Shown here piece after piece: positions 23,700 through 33,100 of a stretch of 38,376 nucleotides of DNA. The first letter of the stretch is position 1. Each line of letters begins with the position of its first letter. Under the pieces are notes generated by a model that was not told the DNA's origin, did not search any database, and was given only the letters and a program-made list of their open reading frames with translations. Origin of the DNA: a virus. The stretch spans positions 1 through 38,376 of the IMG/VR virus record IMGVR_UViG_3300047462_000696. The stretch is one strand, 5' to 3'. The position numbers were made by a program, and so were the translations under genes.

Positions 23700-23873
23700 A
23701 CGAACGAGGCAAAACCCCCTCCACGCTGCCGCGCACTACGGCACGTCGAGACCGTTAAAGTGCTCCTGGAGAACGGCGCGAATCCGCGTCAGGAAGATGT
23801 AAACGCATTAACGCCGATTGATCTCGCTCGCCGGAAGAAACACGCGGCGATCCTGGCATTGGTTGGAAACTAA
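23700..23873 (+). pseudogene. Ankyrin-repeat gene remnant
   Basis: The frame ending at 23871-23873 encodes a C-terminal ankyrin repeat (HVETVKVLLENGANPRQEDV, then LTPIDLARRKKHAAI). Just upstream, the first half of the same repeat (LHAAAHYG) is present but in the neighbouring frame, and the GKTP segment before it is in a third relation, so about two single-base losses have broken the gene. There is no usable start codon. It is probably a decayed accessory gene in the gap between the T-like ORF and the reverse-strand membrane gene. Confidence 0.6.
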
Positions 23874-23917
23874 GGAACAGTCGGCACGTTGAAATCTGGC
23901 CTTTCCGGCGAGCGCGA

Positions 23918-24622
23918 CTACCGATTGCCGCTGGCGATCAGAAGAGCCAGCCCAACGATGGGCACAGGGAGCAGCAGCAGTACCAGACTCGCCACCATTG
24001 CTGCCACCGCACGGTTCTTTGGGCCGTCCTTTTGGATTACGGCAATGAGCGCAAGTACAAACGCAGAGAGGCCTCCGAACACCTCCCCCAATGCCTCTAT
24101 GGGCGACATGTTCCCAAAATCCAAGCCATGCACAAATCCCAGACTGAACGTGCGTTCAAGAAACCCGATCAGGAAAAGGACAGCTCCGACGAGCGAAATT
24201 CTCAGCGATAGTGTGGCAAGAAGGGTTCGCCGTCGTAGGCTTTGCGATGGGTAGCCACCGGGGAGGAGTGCCTCGATCTTATCGCCTTGTTTGCCAGCGT
24301 TGCGGGATACAACCATGCTTGTGATCACCCAAGCGATCCGGAGAGCCCAATCCGTGACCTCCTGCCCAAAGCGGCCTATGCCCAGCCTGTCCAGGCCGCT
24401 CAACGCAATTACGAGCGGAATCTTTAGTATGAACGTGCCCCAGCCAGCGGCAATCAACCATAAATACTGTCGTTGCCGATAGAACCGCCATAGTTCGATT
24501 CCATCCGGGTTGTTGCCCTCAAGCTTCAGCGCCGCAGCATTCAGGCGGACCAGTTTGAGCCCGCCAAGAACTATGAAGACGAAGGAGAGCACAGTCCAGG
24601 CTGCGCTGAGCACAGACATCAT
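23918..24622 (-). CDS. Reverse-strand six-helix membrane protein, cargo gene
   Basis: A 234-residue integral membrane protein with about six predicted helices: residues 5-23, 53-73, 91-107, 135-155, 178-196 and 205-230. No signal peptide, enzymatic motif or transporter signature is visible, so the family is unknown. It lies on the minus strand between the T-like ORF and the next tail gene, with AAGGGG just before the ATG and TATACT further upstream (24631-24636). A moron encoding superinfection exclusion or another membrane change in the lysogen is the natural hypothesis. Base composition is lower in GC than the phage genes around it. A second ATG follows directly at 24619. Confidence 0.6.
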   Translation of the reverse strand: MMSVLSAAWTVLSFVFIVLGGLKLVRLNAAALKLEGNNPDGIELWRFYRQRQYLWLIAAGWGTFILKIPLVIALSGLDRLGIGRFGQEVTDWALRIAWVITSMVVSRNAGKQGDKIEALLPGGYPSQSLRRRTLLATLSLRISLVGAVLFLIGFLERTFSLGFVHGLDFGNMSPIEALGEVFGGLSAFVLALIAVIQKDGPKNRAVAAMVASLVLLLLPVPIVGLALLIASGNR

Positions 24623-24682
24623 AGCCCCTTAGTATATGGCACGCGCGGGCCGCCTGGGTTCCGAGAGCCCGGCAAGGGCGGC

Positions 24683-25168
24683 ATGTCCTTCAAGTCTGGA
24701 TTTCTTATCATGACCAGATTCCAAACCGTCATCAAGAGCGCCCGCTTCGTTTACTCCCCGTACACCGCGACCGAGATGCAGGGCTTCGGGCAGGTGCTGG
24801 CGGACTCGATCCGGGCGCGCATCCAGAGCGGGCAGAACATCTACGATCAGGCGGCCGCACCACTGAAGCCCGGACTGGCTGGCCGTCGCGGCTACCCGGA
24901 TTACAAGGCGGCGCGCGGTCTCCGGCCAGTCCGCGACTGGACGTGGAGCGGGCACACCCTGCGGTGCCTGAAAGTCCTGACCGCAAACGAAAACCGCGCG
25001 GCCATCGGGTTCCTTGACGAGGCCCTTCCGGGCCGGAGCCAGACGGCTTCGCAGATTGCCTTCTACAACAACCGCCGCGAGCGCCAGTGGGGCGTATCGC
25101 CGCATGACCGCGAGGCCGTCCTCGCGGCGTTCCAGGCTCGTCCCATCTTGATGCTCAACGCAGCGTGA
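24683..25168 (+). CDS. Tail or neck protein upstream of the tape measure
   Basis: A 161-residue protein directly before the tape measure gene (1-bp gap). It has a helical start (TATEMQGFGQVLADSIRARI), a basic region rich in Gly and Arg (PLKPGLAGRRGYPDYKAARG) and a beta-turn-rich end (FYNNRRERQWGVSPHDREAV), a pattern seen in Mu gpG-like virion morphogenesis and tail-completion proteins. I could not assign it firmly. Either ATG 24683 or 24710 may be used; the first has GGCAAGGG upstream. It is the first gene after the reverse-strand insertion, so it may depend on readthrough from upstream late genes. Confidence 0.55.
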   Translation: MSFKSGFLIMTRFQTVIKSARFVYSPYTATEMQGFGQVLADSIRARIQSGQNIYDQAAAPLKPGLAGRRGYPDYKAARGLRPVRDWTWSGHTLRCLKVLTANENRAAIGFLDEALPGRSQTASQIAFYNNRRERQWGVSPHDREAVLAAFQARPILMLNAA

Positions 25169-25169
25169 A

Positions 25170-28100
25170 ATGGCAGATCAGGCAGAGCGCGTAATCCTCG
25201 AAGCCGAGGAGACCCCGGTACTCGAATCGGTCGGACGCGCCAACACCGCGCTCGACAGTTTCGAGAAGAAGTCCGAGTCTTCCCACGGCAAGGTGATCCG
25301 CATTTCGGATCAGACGCGAACCAGCGTCCAGCGCCTCGTCGCCTCTCTCGAAAAGCAGGCCGAGACCTACGGCAAGAGCGGTGTGGACAAGCTGATCAGT
25401 CAACGTGACCAGCTTCTCCAGCGATACAGCCGCGAACCACAGGCCATCGACGCGATCACCAAATCTTACGAAAAGATGGTCGCCGAGCAGAAGAAGATCG
25501 ACTCGGAGGCGAAGTTCGAAGGGTTCGGCGAGAAGATCAAGCAGTTCATCGAAAGCCCGCTCGCGGGCGCGAAAAGTGCAGTCACCAGCCTCTTGACCGC
25601 CATGGGACCCTTCGGTGGCGCGATTGCGGCCGGCGTCACCGTCCTCACCGGCATCGCTCTTGCCGGGTTTGAGGCAGCCAAGAGTCTCGGCGAATACGGG
25701 GTGCGAATCCGGGATGTGGAACTGCGGACGGGCCTGACCGCGAAGGAGGTCGGGCAGTTTGGCTTTGCGGCGCGCGCGGCGGGCCAGGACACCACTATCT
25801 TCGAGCGGATGATGCGCGGGCTGTCAGAGGCCGCCGACGATACGTCGAAGGAAGGTGAGAAAGCCCGCACTACCTTGCAGCGGATCGGCGTCACCATGGT
25901 GGACGCCCACACGGGCGCGCTGAAGCCGACGGCGCAGGTACTGGAGGAGATCGCCGAGGGTCTGAATCGGCTGCCCGCTGGTTTTGAGCGCGACGCGGCC
26001 GCACTTGCGCTTTTCAAACGCGCGGGCGTGGAGGCAGTCCCGGTCATCGCGGAACTTACCGAGAACCTCGATATCGCCCGCCAAAAGGGATACGGCCCGA
26101 GCGAGGGCGATGTGAGGCGCTTCACGGAATACCAGCGCGAGGTTACCGAAGTCGAAATGGCGTGGGAGCGGTTCACGCGCAGCATCAAGGAGCCACTCGC
26201 TGCTACGGTCTCGGTCACGTTCAAATGGCTGGGCATTGCCTCGGACATGATGACGCTTCCTGGGAAGATCCTCGGGCAGAAGCTGTTCGGAGGAAAACCG
26301 ACGGCTGACGACATCGAGATGGGGGAAACGGAAGGCTATGGATATGGCGCGTCGATGTCCCGCAAGGCGCACTCCGACGAACAGTCAGCCATTGCGCGCA
26401 ACGATCAAATGGTCGCGGCGGCGAAGGCGGCGACCGAGAACGGTAAGCAGTTGGAGACAGCGGAGAAGAAGCTGGCCGACCTTGAGTCCCAACTAAAGAC
26501 CGGCGTCATGCCATCGGTGAACGCGCCGGTTATGAAACAGATTGGCGAGGAACGCCAGACCATCGCGAATATTAAGGCCCGCACGGAAGCCGCGAAGGAG
26601 CTCAACGAGTGGCAGCGGCAGGCGACCGAATTCGAGAAGAAGGGCGATGAAGCCGAGCTAACCGCCATCGAGAAAATCTTCTATCAGCGCGACCAGCTTT
26701 TGAAGCAGGCCGAGAAGGTGAAGGCATCGGAGTCTCAAGTGGCCGCGATTCGGAAGTCGGCGGACCAGCAGGCGGATGTCCTGTATAAGAAGAACGATGA
26801 GGAGTTTGAGAAGTACGCCGCGAAGCACGATGCCGAACAGCGGCAAAAGATGATCGCGCTCATGATGCCCTCGAAAGAGCAGATGAAGGAGTGGGAAGAG
26901 GGCTTCGCGGCGCAGGAACGGATCGAAGACATCGGCGTCGATGCGCAACGCGAAGAACTGAAGCGGCGCGCTGCCGGAGCGACGCGCATGGCCGAACTGA
27001 CTTCCGGCACGGATACCCCGGCAGCGATGTCTCAGGCACAACGACAACAGGAATTGGCTCGAAAGGAAGAGGCGGCAGCACGGCAGGCGTATGCGACCAG
27101 AATCGATCTGGCCGTCCAGTTAGCCGAGATCGAGGCCGCCCGGATTTCTAAAGAAGAGAACGCCGCGAAGCGAACGGTAATGGCGGCGCAGGCGCAGAAG
27201 GATCTGTTCACTGCGCTCGCTCAGGCACAGGACCAGTTCGACGAAAAGCAGGCGCAGATGCAGCAGAAGCGCGAGCAGGAGTTGCAGTCGCAGTTCGACA
27301 GCTTGCAGAAACAGGCTGAAAAGCTGATCGACGTTCTGTTCACGAAGCCTGCGAAATTCGGCAAGGACCTGCTGGACACGATCCACTCCGCGGTGCTGAA
27401 GCCCATAACCGAAACGCTGAGCGGCGCAGCGGCGAATGTACTGCATCCGATCATCTACGGGGCGGACGGAAAGAGTGGCATCAACGGCTTGCTGCGCGGG
27501 GCATCGAAGGACTCGAAAGACCCGGTGCGCGTTTCCACGGACATGAACACGGCGGCGACCATGCAGAACAGCGCGGTGATGGCCAGTTTGACAGCGATCC
27601 TCGCCGCAGGTATGGGGATCGCGGCTCCTTCCGTAGCCGGGGGAACCGCCGGACTGCCCGGCGTCTCCGTTCCGTCGATCTCGGCACCCGCGTCCGTATC
27701 CGGGACCAGCGGAGTGAGCGTCCCGGTCCTGTCCGGTCACAGCGAAGTATCGCTTCCTTCAATCGTCACAGGCGGGTCGGCTCCGGCTTCAACCCCGAGC
27801 GTTGGCGACATGATGAGCCTGCCGATGGGCACGCATGCCAGTGGCGGCATGAACCCGCTCGGAACGATTCTGGGTTCGAACTCCAAGGGCGGCACGTCGG
27901 GTCTTTACAGCCTCTTCGGCAAGGGCGGCGTCACGAAGGCGCTCTCTAACCTGAAGGGCACGGTCTGGAATCAGGACGCCTGGAATGCTTCGGACAGCAA
28001 CTTCTGGGGCGGCGTACAGGGCGTCGCGAAGTCTCCCGCAGCCGGTGCCGCAGGGATGATGCTCGCGACCAGCGGTCTTTTCGGATCGCAGCGTGGCACG

Positions 28101-28778
28101 TGGACCGGCTCGCTTGAAGATACAGCGGGAGGCGCCTTGATCGGCGAGCAGATCGGCGGACCCTGGGGTGCCGCGATTGGAGCGGCTGCGGGGTTCACTG
28201 CCGGGATGACTGAAAAGCTTCTGGGCATAGAATCGCCCCCGAGGAAGGCCCACGACGACATCAAGAGCATCTACGGCATAGACATCCCGCAGAACAGCGG
28301 CACGATCAAGCAGGTGGTTCAGATTGCACAGTCGCAATTCGGGGGCGATATCGCAGTCGCTGTGCGGTCGCCGAGCGTGCGCCAACTGGTGATGCTGTAT
28401 TCGGAAGCGACGGGGCAGAAGATGCCACTGTCGGCCACGACGCCCTACGCCGGGAGCCTGGTGGAGCAGGGAGGCAACCTCTATCAGCAGGCCAGCTACC
28501 AGGACGGACAGGCTCACACTTACGCCTCGAACATCCCGACGTTCGGCGGGATCGCATCGGGAACCTACCCGACGCCCGGAGGCCCGAACACCTCGGGCGG
28601 CACCGGCGCGACGTATCTTTCGATGAACGTCAGCGGCAGTGACGCCGCGAACTTCATGACCGGCCAGTTCGTGACGCCGCAGTTCGTGACCGACCAGGCG
28701 ATGGCCGCGCAGTATTCGAGCTACGGGCGCACGCAGCAGTCGGCCAACATGCAGGTTCCCGGATTGACGGTGGCGTGA
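25170..28778 (+). CDS. Tape measure protein
   Basis: A 1202-residue tape measure protein, the longest helical protein of the tail block and in the usual place after the chaperone genes. Evidence: long coiled-coil and Ala/Gln/Lys-rich helices (about 20-120, 410-730), a hydrophobic segment at about 140-170 (FGGAIAAGVTVLTGIALAGF) that may enter the host membrane, and a Gly/Ser-rich C-terminal half. It sets tail length by about 0.15 nm per residue, giving roughly 180 nm, and is injected ahead of DNA. The start is at 25170, directly after the previous gene. Confidence 0.9.
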   Translation: MADQAERVILEAEETPVLESVGRANTALDSFEKKSESSHGKVIRISDQTRTSVQRLVASLEKQAETYGKSGVDKLISQRDQLLQRYSREPQAIDAITKSYEKMVAEQKKIDSEAKFEGFGEKIKQFIESPLAGAKSAVTSLLTAMGPFGGAIAAGVTVLTGIALAGFEAAKSLGEYGVRIRDVELRTGLTAKEVGQFGFAARAAGQDTTIFERMMRGLSEAADDTSKEGEKARTTLQRIGVTMVDAHTGALKPTAQVLEEIAEGLNRLPAGFERDAAALALFKRAGVEAVPVIAELTENLDIARQKGYGPSEGDVRRFTEYQREVTEVEMAWERFTRSIKEPLAATVSVTFKWLGIASDMMTLPGKILGQKLFGGKPTADDIEMGETEGYGYGASMSRKAHSDEQSAIARNDQMVAAAKAATENGKQLETAEKKLADLESQLKTGVMPSVNAPVMKQIGEERQTIANIKARTEAAKELNEWQRQATEFEKKGDEAELTAIEKIFYQRDQLLKQAEKVKASESQVAAIRKSADQQADVLYKKNDEEFEKYAAKHDAEQRQKMIALMMPSKEQMKEWEEGFAAQERIEDIGVDAQREELKRRAAGATRMAELTSGTDTPAAMSQAQRQQELARKEEAAARQAYATRIDLAVQLAEIEAARISKEENAAKRTVMAAQAQKDLFTALAQAQDQFDEKQAQMQQKREQELQSQFDSLQKQAEKLIDVLFTKPAKFGKDLLDTIHSAVLKPITETLSGAAANVLHPIIYGADGKSGINGLLRGASKDSKDPVRVSTDMNTAATMQNSAVMASLTAILAAGMGIAAPSVAGGTAGLPGVSVPSISAPASVSGTSGVSVPVLSGHSEVSLPSIVTGGSAPASTPSVGDMMSLPMGTHASGGMNPLGTILGSNSKGGTSGLYSLFGKGGVTKALSNLKGTVWNQDAWNASDSNFWGGVQGVAKSPAAGAAGMMLATSGLFGSQRGTWTGSLEDTAGGALIGEQIGGPWGAAIGAAAGFTAGMTEKLLGIESPPRKAHDDIKSIYGIDIPQNSGTIKQVVQIAQSQFGGDIAVAVRSPSVRQLVMLYSEATGQKMPLSATTPYAGSLVEQGGNLYQQASYQDGQAHTYASNIPTFGGIASGTYPTPGGPNTSGGTGATYLSMNVSGSDAANFMTGQFVTPQFVTDQAMAAQYSSYGRTQQSANMQVPGLTVA

Positions 28779-28780
28779 CT

Positions 28781-29197
28781 ATGCCGGGCAATCTCATCGG
28801 GTCCACGCCAAACGGCGTGATGCCAGCCTCTCTGTGCACCGCGTTCACGGAACTGCGGGAGTACGCTCAACTCCAGAACCAGTTTCACGATGGCACGATT
28901 CAGCGGTCGCAGCTTGCGCAGACCTCGCGGCGGACGTTCCATCTCAGCAAACGACTGAGTTCATCGCTGCTCTCGGCGCTGTATAGCTTCTGGGTCTCTC
29001 AGAACGGCGGGCTGACGCCGTTCGTCTTTTACAACCCGTTCGATGTCACGTCGGGCCAGCAGATCGGCAGCAACTACGATCCCACGGGCAGCAATACGCA
29101 GGGGCGCGTCACGGTGGCGTTCCGTGGCAACTGGGCGCAGGCCACGGATCTCGCGCGGACGAACGTGCAGGGACTGGAGTTGGTGGAGGTGGATTAG
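28781..29197 (+). CDS. Minor tail protein (lambda M-like)
   Basis: A 138-residue tail protein right after the tape measure gene. The helix-loop pattern RRTFHLSKRLSSSLLSALYS, then FWVSQNGGLTPFVFYNPFDV, is like minor tail proteins of the M/DUF2460 type, and resembles the N-terminal domain of the large tail gene at 30175. It is probably part of the tail tip. I used ATG 28781; a GTG at 28775 overlaps the previous stop and adds two residues. The gene ends just before the reverse-strand lipoprotein insertion. Confidence 0.65.
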   Translation: MPGNLIGSTPNGVMPASLCTAFTELREYAQLQNQFHDGTIQRSQLAQTSRRTFHLSKRLSSSLLSALYSFWVSQNGGLTPFVFYNPFDVTSGQQIGSNYDPTGSNTQGRVTVAFRGNWAQATDLARTNVQGLELVEVD

Positions 29198-29223
29198 CAG
29201 CGTTGATCCGCGTCGAGCATTAC

Positions 29224-30057
29224 TTAGTACTCGACTTTGCCAAGTCGCGCCTTGGCTGTCTCTGTATAAAAGCTCCCCGGCTGTCCTTCGCCTGCCTGAA
29301 TGATTTTATTCAGCCAATCTCGGGTGCTCTGCCAGTCCTTATGGCTCCAGTATGCCTGAGCGATCTGGTAACGGAACCCTTGTAGGTACGGGCTCTTTGG
29401 AAACGCGGCTTCGAAGCTACCGAAGGTCTGTGTCAACAGCGGAATATACTTCTTGAAGTCGGCCTGAAGTCCGTACACAGATCCGTACTGGCCGAGTTCT
29501 TTCCAACCGAGGATCGTGAACAACTTTCTTTGATATGCAATTTCGGCTGCCTCCGAACCCGGAAACTCAGCGATTGTTTTGTCGTACCAAGCGTTTGCGA
29601 GTTCGACTGAAGGCAGCCACGATGCATCAATCGTGAATATCTTGTCGGCCTTGGACCAGAAGTCACCGTTCCTCACATAGGACCCAGCAACTGTTGATGA
29701 GATTGAGGCGCTCGAGACCTTTCCCATCACTTCTTGCATCTGGGTTAATCGATCTTTGATCTCCCCGGCTTGCTTCGAGCTCGGGTAGTCCTTTATCAAC
29801 TTAGTCCAGTCGGTAAATGCAGCCGAGTAGTTGTTGTCTTCGAATGCGATTTGTCCCATGTAAGACAATGCTTCAGCCTTCACCTCGGGGGCCTTCGAGT
29901 TGTGAAACACGTCAATGAACGATTCGAGGGCTCTCCCTTTCACGTTATGGACATAGTAATCTTTCGCGATCTCAATGCTCTGCCCGCGCATCGGACTTGA
30001 GCAGCCTAGTTGCAGGACCGCAACGGGCAAAAGCCAAACGGACATTCGTCTCTTCAT
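29224..30057 (-). CDS. Reverse-strand lipoprotein with TPR-like repeats, cargo gene
   Basis: A 277-residue protein with a signal peptide (MKRRM, hydrophobic residues 6-18) and a lipobox-like LQLGCS with C19 as the lipid-attachment residue; the -3 position is Gln, which is atypical. The mature part has TPR-like repeats (ALSYMGQIAFEDNNYSAAF, then DWTKLIKDYP; ANAWYDKTIAEFPGSEAAEI) as in outer membrane lipoproteins of the BamD/YbgF kind. It lies on the minus strand between tail genes, and its base composition (about 52% GC in a sampled stretch) is lower than in the phage genes. It would be anchored in an envelope membrane and could modify the lysogen, for example by blocking phage entry. It may also be a misplaced host gene. 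Confidence 0.7.
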   Translation of the reverse strand: MKRRMSVWLLPVAVLQLGCSSPMRGQSIEIAKDYYVHNVKGRALESFIDVFHNSKAPEVKAEALSYMGQIAFEDNNYSAAFTDWTKLIKDYPSSKQAGEIKDRLTQMQEVMGKVSSASISSTVAGSYVRNGDFWSKADKIFTIDASWLPSVELANAWYDKTIAEFPGSEAAEIAYQRKLFTILGWKELGQYGSVYGLQADFKKYIPLLTQTFGSFEAAFPKSPYLQGFRYQIAQAYWSHKDWQSTRDWLNKIIQAGEGQPGSFYTETAKARLGKVEY

Positions 30058-30131
30058 CTGGGGCGTTCCTCGCTATCGACGGTAAACCAACAGGCCACGA
30101 CCGGGAGGTGAAGCCCCCAGTTTCATACCTG

Positions 30132-30159
30132 ATTCTAGCTCGGTACTGAAACGCACCAA
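30132..30159 (-). promoter_or_regulatory. Promoter candidate for the lipoprotein gene
   Basis: Read on the minus strand, TAGAAT (30132-30137) is one mismatch from the -10 consensus and lies about 75 bp upstream of the ATG at 30057. A TTGGTG (30154-30159) with 16-bp spacing could serve as -35, but only the TTG half matches. The plus-strand tail gene starts 15 bp further along at 30175. Confidence 0.4.
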
Positions 30160-30174
30160 ATCGGACCACGAATT

Positions 30175-33100
30175 ATGCCAGACACTATCGGTCGCATCGC
30201 CGTCCCCACGGTGATCAACTCCGGCCAGACATTCCCGCTCACGACACAGTACCCGTTCGGTTTCTCCGTCGAACGCCCGGTGATCGTCCACCGCTTCGGC
30301 AGCCTCGACGCGAAGCAGGAGCAGCGGTATTACGTCGGCATCGGCCCGCGCAAATTTCAGTTCAAACGCCCGAACCTCGACTGGACGGAGGCGAACCAGC
30401 TGAAGGCGTTTTGGGAGTCGATGCAGGGACCGTGGAAGGCGTTCACCTACACCGTCCCCAACCCCGATGGAACGACCAGCAGCGTGCTCGTGACGTTCGA
30501 GCAGGTGCCGATCTCTTTCGAGTACCTGCGCAACGCCGTGCAGGTCGGATTGAACTTGATCGAGGTCGTCGATCCGACCGCAGCACCCAGCTATACGATC
30601 AGTTCCACCTGCACGCGGTTCCCGTCGAGCACGCTTTCGACGGCGCTGCTTTCCGAGGTCCAGCAGATCGTTCCGCTGCTCCACATCCGCGTGCGCGAAT
30701 CCGCGGTGCCGGACATCTATCTCTCCGACCGGCGCGTCACGGTCGGCGGGCAACTCCACCTGCCGCGCCTGATCTCAATCGGAGAACCCGGTTCGGATGT
30801 CCTGATCTCGCAGGACATAAAAGGCACCTCGGACAACGTTCGTTTCACCTTTGCCAATGGCGACCGCGTGATGACGCAACTCGCCAACGACACGGACCTA
30901 AAGTACGCCGAAATCGACCTCTGCCTCTTCCACGTCAACTCCGGGATTCTGCTTCAACTCTGGAAGGGTGTCATCCAGAACTTCACCAGCGACGGCACGC
31001 CGGTCTTTCCGGTCACCTGTTCCGACGGCTTCTTCCAGATCATGAACCAGTACCCCGAGCGGCAGGTGAGCCGCCAGTGCTGGAAGACTTACAACGACGG
31101 CATCAACTGCCCGTGGGCCACCCGAGGCCACACCAGCGCGGCGGTGACGGCGGCGGGCGGCGATCCCACCAGTTGCGACTACTACCTCGAATCGGCGAAC
31201 GGCTGCCAGGTGCACGGGATGTCTCCGTATTTCGGCGGGCACCAGGCCGACCCGCAGGGCGTCGTTATCAAGGACGATTCCACGGGCTTCCTCGGCTTCG
31301 GCCGCAACACCGTCACGGCCACGTCGATCATCTCCGACACGGTCTGGGGGCTGGCGCTCCCGGAGATCTGGTGCAACAGCGGCGGCAATCCGCTCTTCGC
31401 TTTCCTCGCTACCGCGATGATGGTGGACTACCGCGATGAATCGGGCTATGCAGACTCGCTTGGCATTCTCGGAGCCGGGCCTCTTGGCGGATTCACGGCC
31501 TCGATGGTCGTCACGAATGCCGACGGCTACCGGTACGTGGTGGCTCCGATGGTCGATGGCTATCTCTGGCAGGGCCTCCAGGTCAACGGCAATCTGAACA
31601 TCACGAAGTACCAGCCGGGATACGGTCTGCGGTACGTCTACGGCAGCGACCCAGCGGTTTCCACCAACGATTACTTTTCGCTCGGGCAAGGATCGCCGCA
31701 GGTCTGGGAGCCAAACGTCTATGCAGCGGGCACGGCGGCGTGCGAGATCCGCATCGTCAAGTCCACCACAATTCAGCCGAGCACGCCCGACCAGCACCAG
31801 ATGACCGTTCCGATTGACTACGGAATGTGGGGATGGACATGGGACCAGAGCGGCAACCGGACGGCGGTCAGGGGACTCATCAATCCGTTCTGGATTGCAG
31901 TCAACATGCTGCTGCGCGCGATGGGTTTGTATGGCGACCCGTCTACCGGCTCAAACCCTGCTGGCGGATCAGGCCCGGCCTCGTCAGCCCAACTTGCGAC
32001 ATTCGTTCTGCCGTCGCTGATTGTGGGCGACGGTAGCGGCGCGGCCGAGATCGCCGCAGATACTGTGGCGGCAATCCTCGGAGGCGGGACCGAAACGCAG
32101 TTCCAGTTTCAGGGAATCCTCAGTAGCCAGAAACCGTTCCGCGACTGGCTCACCGAAGTGCTCAACTGCTGTCTGGGCTTCTACACCTGGGAGTTCGGGA
32201 AGCTGAAGCTGGGCTGCCGCATCAACGCCAGTGCGGCGGATGCCTACACGCTCGCCAACTCTCTCTTTCAAAGCCTGCGCCTCACGCCGATTCAGTCTGG
32301 CTTCGAGCACCTCGTGCTCTCGTTCGCCGACGTTGCCTATCAGTATCAGGCGAACACGGCGGAGTATTGCGACAAGAGCCACGCAGCCTATTACGGGCGC
32401 GCGGGATCTCCGCTCACGACCCAGATGCACTCGGCGGGATGCTCGACTCTGAGCCAGGCCCTTCGTATCGCGGCCACGCGAACCCGCGAAGAGGTCGGCG
32501 GCGTGACTCCTTCGGAGTGGCGCGACGCGAGAACGGCTGCATGGCAGACCACCTTGCTGGGCCTTGGCAACGAGGTAGGTCAAGTGGTGTCGATGACGCA
32601 CCCTGAGATCCCTGGCATCCACGGGACCTGCAACGTCTCCGGCAGCACGGCCACATGGGTGAGCGGCGATCCGTGGACTTATGCCGGGACCACTACTGGC
32701 GATTCAGAACTGGTCAACAAGGTAATTATGATCGGCGGTTCCGAGGTGACGATCACCGCCGTCGCCAGCGATGGCTCCACGGTCACCACGTCTCCGGCAC
32801 CGCCAAGCGGGAGCGGGTTGCCTTTTCAGGTCATCACGATGTGCTTCCGCATCCAGCGCTGGAGCCTGAAGAAGGACTGGTCGGTGCAGATCGAGGCGCA
32901 GACGGTCACGGCTTCCATGTACGACCTTGATGTCGGGCCGAAGCCGATGGACGTGGTCCCCGCGCCCATGCCCGCACTGTTCTATCAGATTCCGCTCGGG
33001 CCGGTTTGGGCACCGTACCAGGTGCAGGCATCTTCCAGCGATGCGCTGTTCCCCGGCGAGTGGACTTTCGATTCCGATCAGGAATACACCACGCTGGCCG

